Part shown: positions 17,722 through 28,494 of the stretch, piece by piece
Position numbering within the stretch: position 1 is the first letter of the stretch
Layout: every line of letters begins with the position of its first letter
Notes under the pieces: model-generated
The model's input: only the letters and a program-made list of their open reading frames with translations
Told to the model about the DNA's origin: nothing
Database searches by the model: none
Position numbers and translations under genes: made by a program
Assembly: GCF_002101315.1 (NCBI RefSeq)
Contig: NZ_CP020777.1
Span: forward strand, 620,001 to 684,000
Direction: 5' to 3'
From: Candidatus Pelagibacter sp. RS39
GTDB lineage: Bacteria; Pseudomonadota; Alphaproteobacteria; Pelagibacterales; Pelagibacteraceae
DNA: 64,000 nucleotides

Positions 17722-18459
17722 ATGACAGAAAATGATTCCTCACTTTTTAGTGTTGATATTGAAAACTATAATGGTCCATTAGATATATTATTAGACCTTG
17801 CAAAATCTCAAAAGGTAAATTTAGAAAATATTTCTATCACAAAACTGGCAGATCAATTCCATGAGTTTATAACCAATCAAAAAAATTTGAATTTAGAGAT
17901 TGCATCTGAGTATTTGCTTATGGCTACATGGCTTGCTTACTTAAAATCTAAACTTCTTTTACCTGGAACACCAGAAGAGGAATTTAAAGTTCAAGAAGTA
18001 GCAGAAAAATTAAAACTCCAACTAAAAAAATTAGAGTTAATAAGACTACTATCAGAACAAATGTTAAAACGTAAAAGGTTAGGTCGTGAAATTAGAACAA
18101 GAGGTATCAAATCAGGCATTAGACCGATCTACAACAGTGAAATTAAAGTAAATTTATTTGAATTATTAAAGACATATTCAACAATCATTATGACCAAAGA
18201 TTTTCAAAAAATAAATATTCCAAAACTACCTGTCTTCACAACTGAAGAGGGGATTAAAACAATTAGAGATTTTTTTGGAAAATTAACAGATTGGAAAAAA
18301 TTAGAGGACTTAATACCTAAAAATTTCAAAAGTGTTACTAAATATAAGAAAACCGGTACAGCAGGTATATTTGCTGGATCACTTGAACTTGTTAAAGAAG
18401 GTAATTTAAGAATTAAACAAGAAAATTTATTTGATGACATTTTTATTAAGGAAAAGTAA
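17722..18459 (+). CDS. scpA: Segregation and condensation protein ScpA
   Basis: Kleisin subunit that bridges SMC in the chromosome-condensing complex. The N-terminal YNGPLDILLDLAKSQKVNLE is the classic ScpA opening; EYLLMATWLAYLKSKLLLP follows, and the C-terminal end is a winged-helix segment (AGIFAGSLELVKEGNLRIKQ). 245 residues. The stop overlaps the scpB start by one base, matching joint assembly of ScpAB. Confidence 0.95.
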   Translation: MTENDSSLFSVDIENYNGPLDILLDLAKSQKVNLENISITKLADQFHEFITNQKNLNLEIASEYLLMATWLAYLKSKLLLPGTPEEEFKVQEVAEKLKLQLKKLELIRLLSEQMLKRKRLGREIRTRGIKSGIRPIYNSEIKVNLFELLKTYSTIIMTKDFQKINIPKLPVFTTEEGIKTIRDFFGKLTDWKKLEDLIPKNFKSVTKYKKTGTAGIFAGSLELVKEGNLRIKQENLFDDIFIKEK

Positions 18460-19166
18460 TGGACAAAAAAAATATAAAAAAGAATAATATTATTGATTTT
18501 CCTAAAAAGTTATCTTCAATTGAAAAAGAAATTGAAGCAATAGTTTTTGCAGCTGCGGAGCCTCTTGATATAGAGACTATAGAAAATAAGATTTCAAAAA
18601 AAACTAATGTTGAAAAGATTTTATTAAAATTACAGAGTGAATATAAAGATCGTGGTATTAACTTAGTATGTATCTCAAAAAAATGGTCATTTAGAACCTC
18701 CCCAAATCTTTCTGAGATCATGAAGCAAGAAAAAACCGTTGAAAAAAAGTTATCAAGAGCTGCAATTGAAACACTTGCAATTATTGTTTATCATCAACCA
18801 GTGACGCGTGCTGAAATTGAAGAGATTAGAGGTGTTGCATTTGGCACTAATACTCTTGAAATTTTGATGGAGTTAAACTGGGTAAAACCAGGTGGGAGAA
18901 AAGATGTCCCTGGAAAACCTATTCAATATGTTACGACTGATGATTTTTTAAGTCATTTTAATCTTCAAAAGTTATCTGACTTACCAACTGTTGATGAATT
19001 GGGAGCTGCTGGTCTTATTGATAGTACAAATATTGATAATGCAATTTTTGGGACTGGTAAATTTTATAAAGAAAAACAAGATGATAAAAAAGAGGATATT
19101 TATTCGAATATTGATGAAATGTTAAGTAGCACCCTAGACTCTGAAGAGAAAAATAAGAATTCATAA
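18459..19166 (+). CDS. scpB: Segregation and condensation protein ScpB
   Basis: Partner of ScpA in the SMC-ScpAB condensin. The winged-helix signature LSRAAIETLAIIVYHQPVTR with AEIEEIRGV, and the second motif WVKPGGRKDVPGKPIQYVTT, are characteristic. 235 residues with a long acidic C-terminal tail. It begins inside the scpA stop (TAATG). Confidence 0.95.
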   Translation: MDKKNIKKNNIIDFPKKLSSIEKEIEAIVFAAAEPLDIETIENKISKKTNVEKILLKLQSEYKDRGINLVCISKKWSFRTSPNLSEIMKQEKTVEKKLSRAAIETLAIIVYHQPVTRAEIEEIRGVAFGTNTLEILMELNWVKPGGRKDVPGKPIQYVTTDDFLSHFNLQKLSDLPTVDELGAAGLIDSTNIDNAIFGTGKFYKEKQDDKKEDIYSNIDEMLSSTLDSEEKNKNS

Positions 19167-19219
19167 CTTAAGTTAAAAAGTCACTTTCAAATTGAGATTA
19201 AAAGATATATAGTTTTTTT

Positions 19220-19420
19220 ATGAGCATAGGAATTTGGCAAATAGCAATTGTTGTTATACTTGTGGTTTTACTTTTTGGAAGAGGTAAGATCTCAAGTCTG
19301 ATGGGAGATGTTGCTAAAGGAATTAAGAGCTTTAAAAAGGGCATGGCATCAGATGTTACTGATGACAATGAGCCTAAAAATATTTCCGAAGATAATCAAG
19401 ATAATAACAAAAAAGATTAA
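19220..19420 (+). CDS. tatA: Twin-arginine translocase subunit TatA
   Basis: Forms the pore of the Tat export system for folded proteins. A single N-terminal membrane helix ([16 protein letters not shown]), the FG hinge and the amphipathic helix ([20 protein letters not shown]) are present, followed by an acidic tail. 66 residues. It begins the tatABC set, 53 bases after scpB. Confidence 0.95.
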   Translation: MSIGIWQIAIVVILVVLLFGRGKISSLMGDVAKGIKSFKKGMASDVTDDNEPKNISEDNQDNNKKD

Positions 19421-19425
19421 ATCAC

Positions 19426-19641
19426 ATGCCTACTATTGGTTGGTTTGAGATTTTAATTATTGTTGCAATAGCTATCATTGTTCTTGGACCAAAAGACTTT
19501 CCAATAATGTTAAAAAAAGTCGGATCATGGATTGGCACGATTAAGAACTATATCAATAATGTCCAGAATGAAGTTTCTAATATTGATATTGAAAATGATA
19601 AAGTAGAAAAAAAAGAAGAAAAAAAACATGAGTCAGAATGA
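19426..19641 (+). CDS. tatB: Twin-arginine translocase subunit TatB
   Basis: Substrate-receptor partner of TatC. The helix MPTIGWFEILIIVAIAIIVL ends in GPKDFP, the TatB version of the hinge, followed by an amphipathic helix. At 71 residues it is shorter than most TatB proteins, with a reduced charged tail, in keeping with a small genome. It overlaps tatC by 14 bases. Confidence 0.92.
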   Translation: MPTIGWFEILIIVAIAIIVLGPKDFPIMLKKVGSWIGTIKNYINNVQNEVSNIDIENDKVEKKEEKKHESE

Positions 19642-20398
19642 CAATGAAAGTGGTTTTGTAAGCCATTTAGCTGAATTGAGAAAAAGACTTATACATAGTT
19701 TTATTTTTCTCATAGTTTTTTTTATTGGATGTTATTTTTTTGCAGAACACTTGTATGGTTTTTTAGTAGATCCTTTCGCTCAAGCTGTTAAAGACGATGG
19801 AACTGATAGACGATTAATATTTACTGCTCTTCAGGAAACTTTTTTGACATATCTAAAAATTTCTTTCTTTACAGCATTCTTTGTTACATGCCCATTTATA
19901 TTGATGCAAATTTGGAAATTTATAGCGCCTGGTTTATATAAACATGAAAAGCATGCAATTTTACCTTACCTTATACTGACTCCTGTACTTTTTTTTTTAG
20001 GAGGGATGTTGGTTTATTACTTGATTATGCCCTTAGCGATAAAGTTTTTTTTGTCATTTGAAAGCACGGGTTTATCTACAAGTTTACCAATTCAATTAGA
20101 GGCTAAAGTAAATGAATATTTATCATTAGTCATGAAACTTATTTTTGCTTTTGGTATTAGTTTTCAATTACCTGTTGTCTTAAGTTTATTGGCTAGAATA
20201 GGTATTGTTGATTCTGAATTTTTAAAGAAAAGAAGAAAATATGTTGTAGTTATAATTTTTGCTGCAGCAGCATTATTAACACCACCTGACCCTATCACAC
20301 AAATTGGTTTAGCAATTCCTTTATTAATTTTATATGAATTATCAATTTTTTCTGTAAAGTTTATAGAGGATAAGAAATTTAAAGATTCTAATGCATAA
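19628..20398 (+). CDS. tatC: Twin-arginine translocase subunit TatC
   Basis: Six-helix membrane receptor for twin-arginine signal peptides. The signature HLAELRKRL opens the protein after a short acidic leader; the FTALQETFLTYLKISFFTAF loop and the FQLPVVL segment follow. 256 residues. The start lies within the tatB end and the stop overlaps serS by 8 bases. A Tat-like signal is visible in the M48 peptidase encoded at about 34.2 kb, a possible client. Confidence 0.96.
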   Translation: MSQNDNESGFVSHLAELRKRLIHSFIFLIVFFIGCYFFAEHLYGFLVDPFAQAVKDDGTDRRLIFTALQETFLTYLKISFFTAFFVTCPFILMQIWKFIAPGLYKHEKHAILPYLILTPVLFFLGGMLVYYLIMPLAIKFFLSFESTGLSTSLPIQLEAKVNEYLSLVMKLIFAFGISFQLPVVLSLLARIGIVDSEFLKKRRKYVVVIIFAAAALLTPPDPITQIGLAIPLLILYELSIFSVKFIEDKKFKDSNA

Positions 20399-21650
20399 CT
20401 TAAAGGAAATAAGAAAAAATTTTGATGATTTTAAAGATGCTCTTAAAGGTAGATTTCTCAAAATAGATTTTAATGAACTTAAAGATTTAGATATTCAAAA
20501 TAGAAATTTTATTCAAAAAAAAGAAACTTTAGAAAATGAAAAAAAAGAAATTTCAAAATCTAAAGATGAAAAATTATTTAAAAAATCAAAAAAAATTTCA
20601 AATGAAATTGAGGAAATTTCAAAACAACAAAAAATTATTAAAGATCAATTAGATAAGATTTTATCATTTATACCAAATATTCCTCACAAGGATGTTCCTA
20701 ACGGTAAAGATGAAAATGATAATGTAGAAATAATGAAGTCAGGACAAATACCAAAATTTGATTTTAATCCTTTATCACATTATGAATTGGGTGAAAAACT
20801 TGGCATGCTTGATTTTGATTTAGCAACAAAAACTACGGGTTCACGTTTTGTATTTGTTAAAAATAAACTGGCATTACTAGAGAGAGCTATTTCAAATTTT
20901 ATGTTAGATACGCACATAATAAAAAATGGTTATGAAGAAATTTCACCACCTTTATTCGCTTCCGAAAGTACAATGTTTGGTACTGGTCAACTTCCTAAAT
21001 TTGAAAATGATCAATTTGAAATTAAACTTGAAGATAATGGTGAAAGGAAATTTTTAATACCCACTGCAGAGGTAATTTTAACTAATATTGTTAAAGATAA
21101 GATTATTAATCAAAAAGATCTACCAATGAGATTTGTTGCATCCACGCCTTGCTTTAGAAAAGAGGCGGGTAGTTATGGCAAAGATACAAAAGGAATGATC
21201 AGACAACATCAGTTTTATAAAGTTGAAATGGTCAGTATTGTTGAGCAAGAAAAATGCTTAGAAGAACTAGAGAGAATGACGAAATGTGCAACTACAATTT
21301 TAGATCTATTGGAATTGCCATATAGAAAAATGATTCTTTGTAGTGGTGATATGGGCTTTAGTGCTGAGAAAACCTATGACATTGAGGTTTGGCTACCTTC
21401 TGAAAAAAAATATAGAGAAATTTCTTCTTGCTCATCTTGTGCAACTTTTCAAGCTGTGAGAATGAAAGCAAGATATAAGAATCAAAAAAAAGAAACTCTT
21501 TATGTTGGTACTTTGAATGGTAGTGGTTTAGCAGTGGGTAGAACCTTAATAGCAATTTTAGAAAATTATCAGCAAAAGGATGGTTCGATAATAATTCCAA
21601 AAGTTTTAAGACCGTATATGGACAATTTGGAAAAAATTTCTGTCAAATAA
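20391..21650 (+). CDS. serS: Seryl-tRNA synthetase
   Basis: Class II synthetase charging tRNA-Ser (and tRNA-Sec where present). An N-terminal coiled-coil arm (residues about 25-105) is followed by the catalytic core with GTGQLPKFENDQFEI, motif 2 (MRFVASTPCFRKEAGSYGKD), EISSCSSCATFQAVRMKARY and motif 3 (LNGSGLAVGRTLIAILENYQ). The 419-residue length is normal. It overlaps tatC by 8 bases, the order seen across alphaproteobacteria. Confidence 0.97.
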   Translation: MHNLKEIRKNFDDFKDALKGRFLKIDFNELKDLDIQNRNFIQKKETLENEKKEISKSKDEKLFKKSKKISNEIEEISKQQKIIKDQLDKILSFIPNIPHKDVPNGKDENDNVEIMKSGQIPKFDFNPLSHYELGEKLGMLDFDLATKTTGSRFVFVKNKLALLERAISNFMLDTHIIKNGYEEISPPLFASESTMFGTGQLPKFENDQFEIKLEDNGERKFLIPTAEVILTNIVKDKIINQKDLPMRFVASTPCFRKEAGSYGKDTKGMIRQHQFYKVEMVSIVEQEKCLEELERMTKCATTILDLLELPYRKMILCSGDMGFSAEKTYDIEVWLPSEKKYREISSCSSCATFQAVRMKARYKNQKKETLYVGTLNGSGLAVGRTLIAILENYQQKDGSIIIPKVLRPYMDNLEKISVK

Positions 21651-21704
21651 AGTTGTTTTAATCTTTTAGATAGTATAAATAATCAATTTTAATTAAGGAG
21701 TTTT

Positions 21705-21992
21705 ATGGATAGTGCAGGAATTGGACAATTTATACCGTTAATTTTAATTTTTGTTATTTTTTATTTTTTCTTAATAAGACCTCAGCAAAAAAAAGTTAAA
21801 GAACATAAAGCTATGGTAGAGAATTTAAAAAAAGGTGACAAAATTGTAACCTCTGGTGGTATTACTGGAATAATTTCAAGAGTTATCGATAATGATAAAA
21901 TTGAAGTAGAAATTGCTGAAAATGTGACAGTTGAAGTAATTAGAGGTACTGGTGTTCAAAGTTTAATGAATTCTCAAGAAGTAAAAAAATAA
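21705..21992 (+). CDS. yajC: Sec translocon accessory protein YajC
   Basis: Small single-helix membrane protein associated with SecDF. The helix LILIFVIFYFFLIRPQQKK and the downstream LKKGDKIVTSGGITGII are the YajC signature. 95 residues. An AAGGAG-like ribosome site precedes the ATG. It starts the yajC-secD-secF group. Confidence 0.95.
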   Translation: MDSAGIGQFIPLILIFVIFYFFLIRPQQKKVKEHKAMVENLKKGDKIVTSGGITGIISRVIDNDKIEVEIAENVTVEVIRGTGVQSLMNSQEVKK

Positions 21993-22008
21993 TTTTTTTG
22001 AATATAAA

Positions 22009-23562
22009 GTGTTATATTTTTCAAAACTAAGAATTATTTTTATTACCTTAATTTCTATTTTTTTTATCATCATCGCTTTATCAAATTTTTTTAAATTTGA
22101 TAATAATTTATTAAATAAAAAGATTAATTTAGGACTAGATTTACAAGGCGGATCATATCTGTTGCTAGAAATTAATAACGATCCAGTAATTGAACAAAAA
22201 CTTCAAAATTTAACTGTTACAATAAGAAATTATTTTAAAGATAAAAATATTAGAACCACAAATTTCAAACTTTTAGATCAAACTCTTTTTTTCACTTCAG
22301 ATGAAAATTCTAAACAAGCTATTTTGGATGAATTTAAATCAGAGGAAAGTAGAATAAATCCTTATTACCAAAGATTTAAATCACATCAATTAGACATAAT
22401 AGAAGAAAATAATTCTTTTAAAGTTTCTTACTCTAAGCAAGGTATTATTAATTTAAAAACTTCCTCTCAAGATCAAGCACTAGAAATAGTTAGAAGAAGA
22501 ATTGATGAAATTGGAACAAACGAACCCAATATTCTTAAAAGAGGCAATGATAGAATTTTAGTTGAATTACCAGGTTTAGATGATCCAATGAGAATAAAAT
22601 CTTTATTAGGTAAGACTGCCAATTTAACATTTAGATTTGTTACGAACGATACCGAAGATTCGTTTGGAGCAGAAAAATTAGTATTTGAAGATGGTTCCGA
22701 AGAAGCAATAGTTAGTAAAAGAATTATATTAAGTGGTGACAATCTTTTGGATGCTCAGCCAAGAATGAATAGTGAAACTAACGAAACTGTCGTAAATTTT
22801 TCTTTGGATAGAGTAGGTGCAAAAAGATTCGGTAAAGCTACATCAACTGGTATTGGCAAAAGATTAGCTATCGTTTTAGATGGAAAAATAATCAGTGCTC
22901 CAGTGATAAGAGATACAATTGCAACTGGATCTGGTCAAATTAGTGGTGGATTTACATTTCAATCAGCCACTGACCTTGCGTTACTTTTAAGATCAGGTGC
23001 ATTACCTGCACCTTTAAATATAATTGAAGAAAGAACTGTTGGCCCTGATTTAGGACAAGACTCTATAAATGCAGGTATGCTTGCACTCTTGATTGGTTTC
23101 ATATTGGTTATCCTTTTTATTTTAGTCAAATATAAAATTTTTGGCATTATCACTAATATTGCTTTAGTGTTAAATCTTTTTATATTGATTGGTGTACTTA
23201 CTTTATTTGAAGCAACCCTAACTTTACCTGGTATAGCAGGAATTATTCTTACCGTTGGTATGGCTGTCGATGCAAATGTTCTTATTTTTGAAAGAATTAA
23301 AGAAGAACTAAAGAATGAAAAAAATAATTTGATAGCATTTGACAGTGGTTATACAAAATCAAGAACTGCTATATTAGATGCTAATATAACTACTTTATTA
23401 GCAGCAATAATTTTATTTTTCATGGGATCAGGTCCTATTAAAGGATTTTCATTAACTTTAGGAATCGGGATATTTACAACACTATTTACAGTTTATTTTA
23501 TAGCAAGATTATTAACTGTTTTATATGTATCAAAAAATAAAGAAAAACAGGGACTGATTTAA
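22009..23562 (+). CDS. secD: Protein translocase subunit SecD
   Basis: Membrane subunit that uses the proton gradient to assist Sec export. It has an N-terminal helix, the LGLDLQGGSYLLLEI motif, a periplasmic domain with RRRIDEIGTNEP, and the six-helix C-terminal RND-like part with the conserved GMAVDANVLIFERIKEE. The start is GTG at 22009, 16 bases after yajC; no ATG fits the expected N-terminus. 517 residues. Overlaps secF as TAATG. Confidence 0.95.
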   Translation: MLYFSKLRIIFITLISIFFIIIALSNFFKFDNNLLNKKINLGLDLQGGSYLLLEINNDPVIEQKLQNLTVTIRNYFKDKNIRTTNFKLLDQTLFFTSDENSKQAILDEFKSEESRINPYYQRFKSHQLDIIEENNSFKVSYSKQGIINLKTSSQDQALEIVRRRIDEIGTNEPNILKRGNDRILVELPGLDDPMRIKSLLGKTANLTFRFVTNDTEDSFGAEKLVFEDGSEEAIVSKRIILSGDNLLDAQPRMNSETNETVVNFSLDRVGAKRFGKATSTGIGKRLAIVLDGKIISAPVIRDTIATGSGQISGGFTFQSATDLALLLRSGALPAPLNIIEERTVGPDLGQDSINAGMLALLIGFILVILFILVKYKIFGIITNIALVLNLFILIGVLTLFEATLTLPGIAGIILTVGMAVDANVLIFERIKEELKNEKNNLIAFDSGYTKSRTAILDANITTLLAAIILFFMGSGPIKGFSLTLGIGIFTTLFTVYFIARLLTVLYVSKNKEKQGLI

Positions 23563-24446
23563 TGATAGCTTTTAATAGATATTACAATAAATTTAATATT
23601 CTTTCAGTATCCTTAGTAATAATTTCCTTATTATTACTTACATTTAAAGGTTTAAATTTTGGAATAGATTTCAAAGGTGGAACTCTTATTGAATTAAGAT
23701 CTTCAGATTCCAAAATTAATGTTTCTTCGCTTAGAGATAATTTAAGTCAAATGAATTTAGGCGATGTATCTGTTAAAAATTTTGGTAATGAGACTGATTA
23801 TTTGATTAAGTTTGAAAATAATGAAAATAAAAAAGTAATTGAAGAAATTAAAAAGAATTTGGATAAATCATTTGGAAATAACTTCAATTTTAGACGTGTG
23901 GAAAATGTTGGTCCTAAAGTTAGTGCTGAATTATTAAGATCAGGTGTTATTGCAATATCGGTTGCTTTGTTTTTAATGCTTGTTTACATTTGGATAAGAT
24001 TTGAATGGCAGTTTAGCTTAGGTGCTATAGTTGCTTTATTTCATGACGTAATTGTTACACTTGGTGTTTTCTCATTGTTGGGTCTTGAGATCAATCTTTC
24101 AATAATTGCTGCCGTATTAACAATAGTAGGTTATTCAATGAATGATACAGTTGTTATTTTTGATAGAGTTAGAGAGAATTTAAGAAAATATTCAGATATT
24201 AAAATTTTTGAATTAACAAATATTTCTATAAATGAAACTTTATCTAGAACTTTGATAACTTCTATTACAACACTATTAGCTTTACTTTCAATATTCTTTT
24301 TTGGTGGCGAAGTTTTGAAGGGTTTTTCTTTAGCAATGATATTTGGTGTAATTTTTGGTACTTATTCATCAATTTATATTGCAAATACAGTGTTAGTAAG
24401 ACTAAATGTATCTCAAAAAACAGTTCTTAGAGAAGATAAAAATTAA
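23562..24446 (+). CDS. secF: Protein translocase subunit SecF
   Basis: Partner of SecD in the proton-driven export motor. NFGIDFKGGTLIELR near the N-terminus and the YSMNDTVVIFDRVREN helix are diagnostic, followed by TSITTLLALLSIFFFGG. 294 residues. It starts in the secD stop and ends overlapping a leftward gene by 4 bases, so transcription converges here with no room for a long terminator. Confidence 0.95.
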   Translation: MIAFNRYYNKFNILSVSLVIISLLLLTFKGLNFGIDFKGGTLIELRSSDSKINVSSLRDNLSQMNLGDVSVKNFGNETDYLIKFENNENKKVIEEIKKNLDKSFGNNFNFRRVENVGPKVSAELLRSGVIAISVALFLMLVYIWIRFEWQFSLGAIVALFHDVIVTLGVFSLLGLEINLSIIAAVLTIVGYSMNDTVVIFDRVRENLRKYSDIKIFELTNISINETLSRTLITSITTLLALLSIFFFGGEVLKGFSLAMIFGVIFGTYSSIYIANTVLVRLNVSQKTVLREDKN

Positions 24447-25045
24447 TATAAATTTTGGGCAGCTACCATTGAAAGTAGCATCGGTAAAGATAACAAAGTA
24501 TTAGTTCTTGAAAACAGCATAGCAGTCTTAGCTGATTTTGCTTTTACCTCAGGTTCACATTCAACTATACCTAAAGCTCTTTTCTGATTTGGCCAAATTA
24601 CGAACCATACATTAAAAGCCATAACAACACCTAACCACATACCAATTCCGATGGCAGTATGTTTCGGTACTCCTGAGCCTATGCTTAAAGTCATAGCGTC
24701 GTGAAGATATCCATTTAACCATGCTAATATAAATCCTGATAGAATAGTAAGTGCTGCTGCCCATCTAAAATAAAAAAGAGCAGCTGGAGCAATAACTTTA
24801 CCTATAGCTGGTTTTTGCTCATCAGGAATTTTACTCATGTTAGGGATCTGTACGAAATTGAAATACCATAAAAGTCCTATCCACATTATTGCTACTACAA
24901 CGTGAAAAAATCTTGTTAACCAAGACCAGAAAAGTCTATCGAAACTAAATCCATCATTTTGATAAAACAACCCAATAAATACTACAAGAGCTAATGCTAA
25001 TGAGGCATGTATTGTTCTTGGTAGGGAGGCTAACAATTTATCCAT
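24443..25045 (-). CDS. PuuD-like (Urate_ox_N) integral membrane protein
   Basis: About four membrane helices in 200 residues. The segment WLTRFFHVVVAIMWIGLLWY with FNFVQIPNM, and later FNVWFVIWPNQKRALGI, resemble the membrane part of PuuD urate hydroxylases. No cytochrome c motif (CxxCH) is present, so this is the membrane module alone; urate oxidation is therefore not demonstrated. No purine-catabolism genes lie nearby. It is a lone leftward gene converging on secF. Confidence 0.6.
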   Translation of the reverse strand: MDKLLASLPRTIHASLALALVVFIGLFYQNDGFSFDRLFWSWLTRFFHVVVAIMWIGLLWYFNFVQIPNMSKIPDEQKPAIGKVIAPAALFYFRWAAALTILSGFILAWLNGYLHDAMTLSIGSGVPKHTAIGIGMWLGVVMAFNVWFVIWPNQKRALGIVECEPEVKAKSAKTAMLFSRTNTLLSLPMLLSMVAAQNLY

Positions 25046-25087
25046 ATTTAAATATACTAATTTTGATTATATTTAACAACGATTATT

Positions 25088-27943
25088 TTAATTTAAAAGA
25101 GGTTTCAAAAATTTTCCAGTGTAACTCTCAGTTATTTTACAAATTTCCTCAGGCTTTCCTTCTGCGATAATTTTTCCACCTTTGACACCACCTTCAGGAC
25201 CCATATCAACAATATAATCTGCTGTTTTTATTACATCTAAATTATGTTCAATCACAACAACAGTATTTCCAAGGGCTACAAATGTATGAAGAATTTCGAG
25301 TAATTTTTTTATATCGTGTTGATGTAAGCCAGTAGTTGGTTCATCTAATATATACATGGTTCTTCCTGTAGATCTTTTGGATAATTCTTTAGCTAATTTA
25401 ATTCTTTGGGCTTCACCACCTGATAATGTTGTAGCTTGTTGACCAATCTTGATATATCCTAAACCAACTTTCTTAAGTGTAAGTAATTTTGTTTTAATAT
25501 TAGATATATTCTCAAAGTATTCACATCCTTCATCAACAGTCATATTCAAGACATCAGCAATACTTTTATCTTTAAATTTTATTTCTAGAGTTTCCCTATT
25601 GTATCTAGTTCCTTTACACTCATCACATTGAATATATACATCTGGTAGAAAGTGCATTTCATAAGTAATAACACCATCACCTTCACAGGCCTCACATCTA
25701 CCACCTTTAACATTAAATGAAAATCTTCCTGGCTTATAGCCTCTAGACTTTGACTCGGGTAAACCAGTGAACCAGTCTCTGATAGGACCAAAAGCACCTG
25801 TGTAAGTTGCAGGATTAGATCTTGGAGTTCTCCCAATAGGTGATTGATCAATATCGATGATCTTATCAACTAACTCCGTTCCTTTAAAACCTTTAAAAGG
25901 TTTTGGAATTTTTCTAGATTTATTATTATTCAACGTAAGATTTAAGGCATTATATAAAGTTTGTAACACAAGAGTAGATTTGCCACTCCCAGATACTCCA
26001 GTGACACAAGTTAAACTTCCTAAAGGAATTTTTAGATTTACATTGTCTAAATTATTACCTGTTGCGCCTGTTATTTCCAAAAATCTTCCATTTTTGGCTA
26101 ATCTTCTTTTCGGTGGTACATTTATTTTAAACTTGTTCGATAAATACTTTCCAGTAATACTATTTTGGTTTTGACTTATTTCTTTTATTGAACCTTGAGC
26201 AACAACCTCACCACCTTTGTTACCGGCCTCTGGTCCTAAATCAATTATATGATCTGCATTCTCCATTGTTTCAGTATCGTGCTCAACTACAATAACTGTA
26301 TTGCCTAAATCTCTTAACCTTTTTAAAGCATTTATAAGTTTGACATTATCTTTTTGATGAAGACCTATTGATGGTTCGTCTAAGACATATAGAACACCTG
26401 TTAAACCAGAACCAATTTGTGACGCTAATCTTATCCTTTGTGCCTCACCACCTGATAAAGTTCCTGACTCTCTAGATAGTGTTAAATAATCAAGACCAAC
26501 ATTCAGTAAAAAATTTAATCTTTCATTAATTTCTTTTAAAATATGTTCAGCAATTTTTACTTGTCTTTTGTCCAAATTATTCTTTAAGTTTTCGAACCAT
26601 AAAGCAGCATCTGAAATCGATTTTTCTGTAACCTCACTGATATGAAGACCATCTATTTTTACACATAAAGCTTCATCTTTTAGCCTATGTCCGTTACATC
26701 TTTCACATTTAGTATCGGATTGATATTGAGCAATTTCTTCTCTTTTCCAATCACTATCTGTCTCTAAATATCTTCTTTCTAAGTTGTTTATAACACCTTC
26801 AAAAGTTTTCTTATGCGAATATTTTTCATACCCATCATCATATGTAAATTTTATCTCTTCATCATCAGATCCATAAAGAATAATATCTTTTATCTTTTTA
26901 GATAATTTTGACCATTTTTCCTCTAGGGAAAATCCATAATGTTTAGCTAAAGAACTTAAAGTTTGAGCATAATATAATGTTGTTGTTTTTGCCCATGGCT
27001 CGATAGCTCCATCAATTATACTTTTTTTCTCATTTGGTATAACTAAATTTGGATCAACATTTAATTTTACCCCAATACCCTCACATTCTTCACAAGCACC
27101 AAATGGACTATTAAAAGAAAATAATCTTGGTTCAATTTCCTCTATTGTAAATCCACTTTCAGGACATGCAAATTTTGTTGAAAAAATTAATTTTTCTAAT
27201 TTTCTGAATTTTTTTGGTAAAGTTTCATCCTCATATTCAACAAATAAAAGACCATTAGCTAATTGGATTGAAGTTTCTATACCCTCTGCAAGTCGATTTC
27301 CTAAAGTTGAGTTTAAAACTATTCTATCGACCAGTATCGATACATCATGTTTGATTTTTTTATTAAGTTCTGGAACTTTTTCAATATCATATAAAACATC
27401 ATCAATTTTAATTTTTCTAAAACCTCTTTTTTTATAATTTAAAATCTCTTTTCTATATTCACCTTTTCTTCCCCTAACTACAGGAGCATAAAGATAAATA
27501 GTTGATTTTTTTGGTAATCTTTTAATCTTATCTACTATTTGACTAACAGTTTGTGACTCGATCGGTTTGCCAGTAAATGGTGAATATGGAATACCAGCTC
27601 TAGCATATAATACTCTCATATAATCATAAATTTCAGTAACGGTTGCAACTGTAGACCTAGGATTTTTTGATGTATTTTTTTGCTCTATCGAAATCGCAGG
27701 ACTTAAACCTTCTATAAGGTCGACATTTGGCTTTTTCATCTTATCTAAAAATTGTCTTGCATAGGCTGATAAGCTTTCAACATATCTTCTTTGACCTTCA
27801 GCATAAATTGTATCGAATGCTAACGAAGATTTTCCTGATCCAGATAGTCCAGTAATTACAATAAATTTATCCTTTGGAATTTCTAAAGATATATTTTTTA
27901 AATTATGTTCTTTTGCACCCTTTATAACTATCTTTTTAATCAT
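25088..27943 (-). CDS. uvrA: Excinuclease ABC subunit A
   Basis: DNA damage sensor of nucleotide excision repair. Two ABC modules are complete: Walker [14 protein letters not shown] (about residue 32) and [11 protein letters not shown] (about 645), signatures [12 protein letters not shown] and [12 protein letters not shown], and Walker [12 protein letters not shown] and [11 protein letters not shown]. The second zinc module is intact (CEAC and CDEC). The first reads ACPESGF then CEECEG, so one cysteine of the first pair is Ser, as I recall for other alphaproteobacterial UvrA. 951 residues. It is divergent from ssb, the frequent arrangement. Confidence 0.97.
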   Translation of the reverse strand: MIKKIVIKGAKEHNLKNISLEIPKDKFIVITGLSGSGKSSLAFDTIYAEGQRRYVESLSAYARQFLDKMKKPNVDLIEGLSPAISIEQKNTSKNPRSTVATVTEIYDYMRVLYARAGIPYSPFTGKPIESQTVSQIVDKIKRLPKKSTIYLYAPVVRGRKGEYRKEILNYKKRGFRKIKIDDVLYDIEKVPELNKKIKHDVSILVDRIVLNSTLGNRLAEGIETSIQLANGLLFVEYEDETLPKKFRKLEKLIFSTKFACPESGFTIEEIEPRLFSFNSPFGACEECEGIGVKLNVDPNLVIPNEKKSIIDGAIEPWAKTTTLYYAQTLSSLAKHYGFSLEEKWSKLSKKIKDIILYGSDDEEIKFTYDDGYEKYSHKKTFEGVINNLERRYLETDSDWKREEIAQYQSDTKCERCNGHRLKDEALCVKIDGLHISEVTEKSISDAALWFENLKNNLDKRQVKIAEHILKEINERLNFLLNVGLDYLTLSRESGTLSGGEAQRIRLASQIGSGLTGVLYVLDEPSIGLHQKDNVKLINALKRLRDLGNTVIVVEHDTETMENADHIIDLGPEAGNKGGEVVAQGSIKEISQNQNSITGKYLSNKFKINVPPKRRLAKNGRFLEITGATGNNLDNVNLKIPLGSLTCVTGVSGSGKSTLVLQTLYNALNLTLNNNKSRKIPKPFKGFKGTELVDKIIDIDQSPIGRTPRSNPATYTGAFGPIRDWFTGLPESKSRGYKPGRFSFNVKGGRCEACEGDGVITYEMHFLPDVYIQCDECKGTRYNRETLEIKFKDKSIADVLNMTVDEGCEYFENISNIKTKLLTLKKVGLGYIKIGQQATTLSGGEAQRIKLAKELSKRSTGRTMYILDEPTTGLHQHDIKKLLEILHTFVALGNTVVVIEHNLDVIKTADYIVDMGPEGGVKGGKIIAEGKPEEICKITESYTGKFLKPLLN

Positions 27944-28033
27944 AATTTTTGTTGCTTTGGTCTAATAAAATTAATATTCAGAGTAAAATTGTGATATAAA
28001 TTAATTAACTATTAAAATAAATATTAAAATATT

Positions 28034-28489
28034 ATGGCTGGAAGTTTAAATAAAGTACTTTTAATTGGTCGTTTGGGCGCAGATCCCGAAATCAAGCAAA
28101 TGGTGAATGGAAAGAGCGTTGCAAGATTAAGCCTTGCTACAAGTCAATCATGGAAAGATAAAAATACAGGTGAAAAAAAAGAGAAAACTGAATGGCACCG
28201 CGTAGTTGTATTTAATGAAGGTTTGGTAAATGTTGTTCAGCAATATCTAAAAAAAGGTGCTCAAGTTTATGTTGAGGGTCAAATTACTACAAGAAAATGG
28301 AAAGATGAACAATCTGGACAAGACAAATATTCAACTGAAATAGTTATACAAGGTTACAATTCTTCTTTAACTATGCTTGGTGGAGGAAATTCAAGTGGCG
28401 GTATAGCTAATGACAATTCACAAATATCAAATAATACTGAAGATTTATCTCAAGTACAAAATGATATGGACGACGATATTCCATTTTAA
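28034..28489 (+). CDS. ssb: Single-stranded DNA-binding protein
   Basis: Tetrameric OB-fold protein protecting single-stranded DNA. The N-terminus [17 protein letters not shown] and the core TEWHRVVVF and [17 protein letters not shown] are typical. A Gly/Ser/Asn-rich linker leads to the acidic tail DMDDDIPF that docks repair and replication partners. 151 residues. It is divergent from uvrA and 5 bases before gyrA. Confidence 0.97.
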   Translation: MAGSLNKVLLIGRLGADPEIKQMVNGKSVARLSLATSQSWKDKNTGEKKEKTEWHRVVVFNEGLVNVVQQYLKKGAQVYVEGQITTRKWKDEQSGQDKYSTEIVIQGYNSSLTMLGGGNSSGGIANDNSQISNNTEDLSQVQNDMDDDIPF

Positions 28490-28494
28490 TTATT

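Noticed and set aside
25088..27943. Missing cysteine in the first zinc module of UvrA as an anomaly
   Set aside because: As I recall, the CPxSGF form is general in alphaproteobacterial UvrA, so it is lineage-typical and not a local change.
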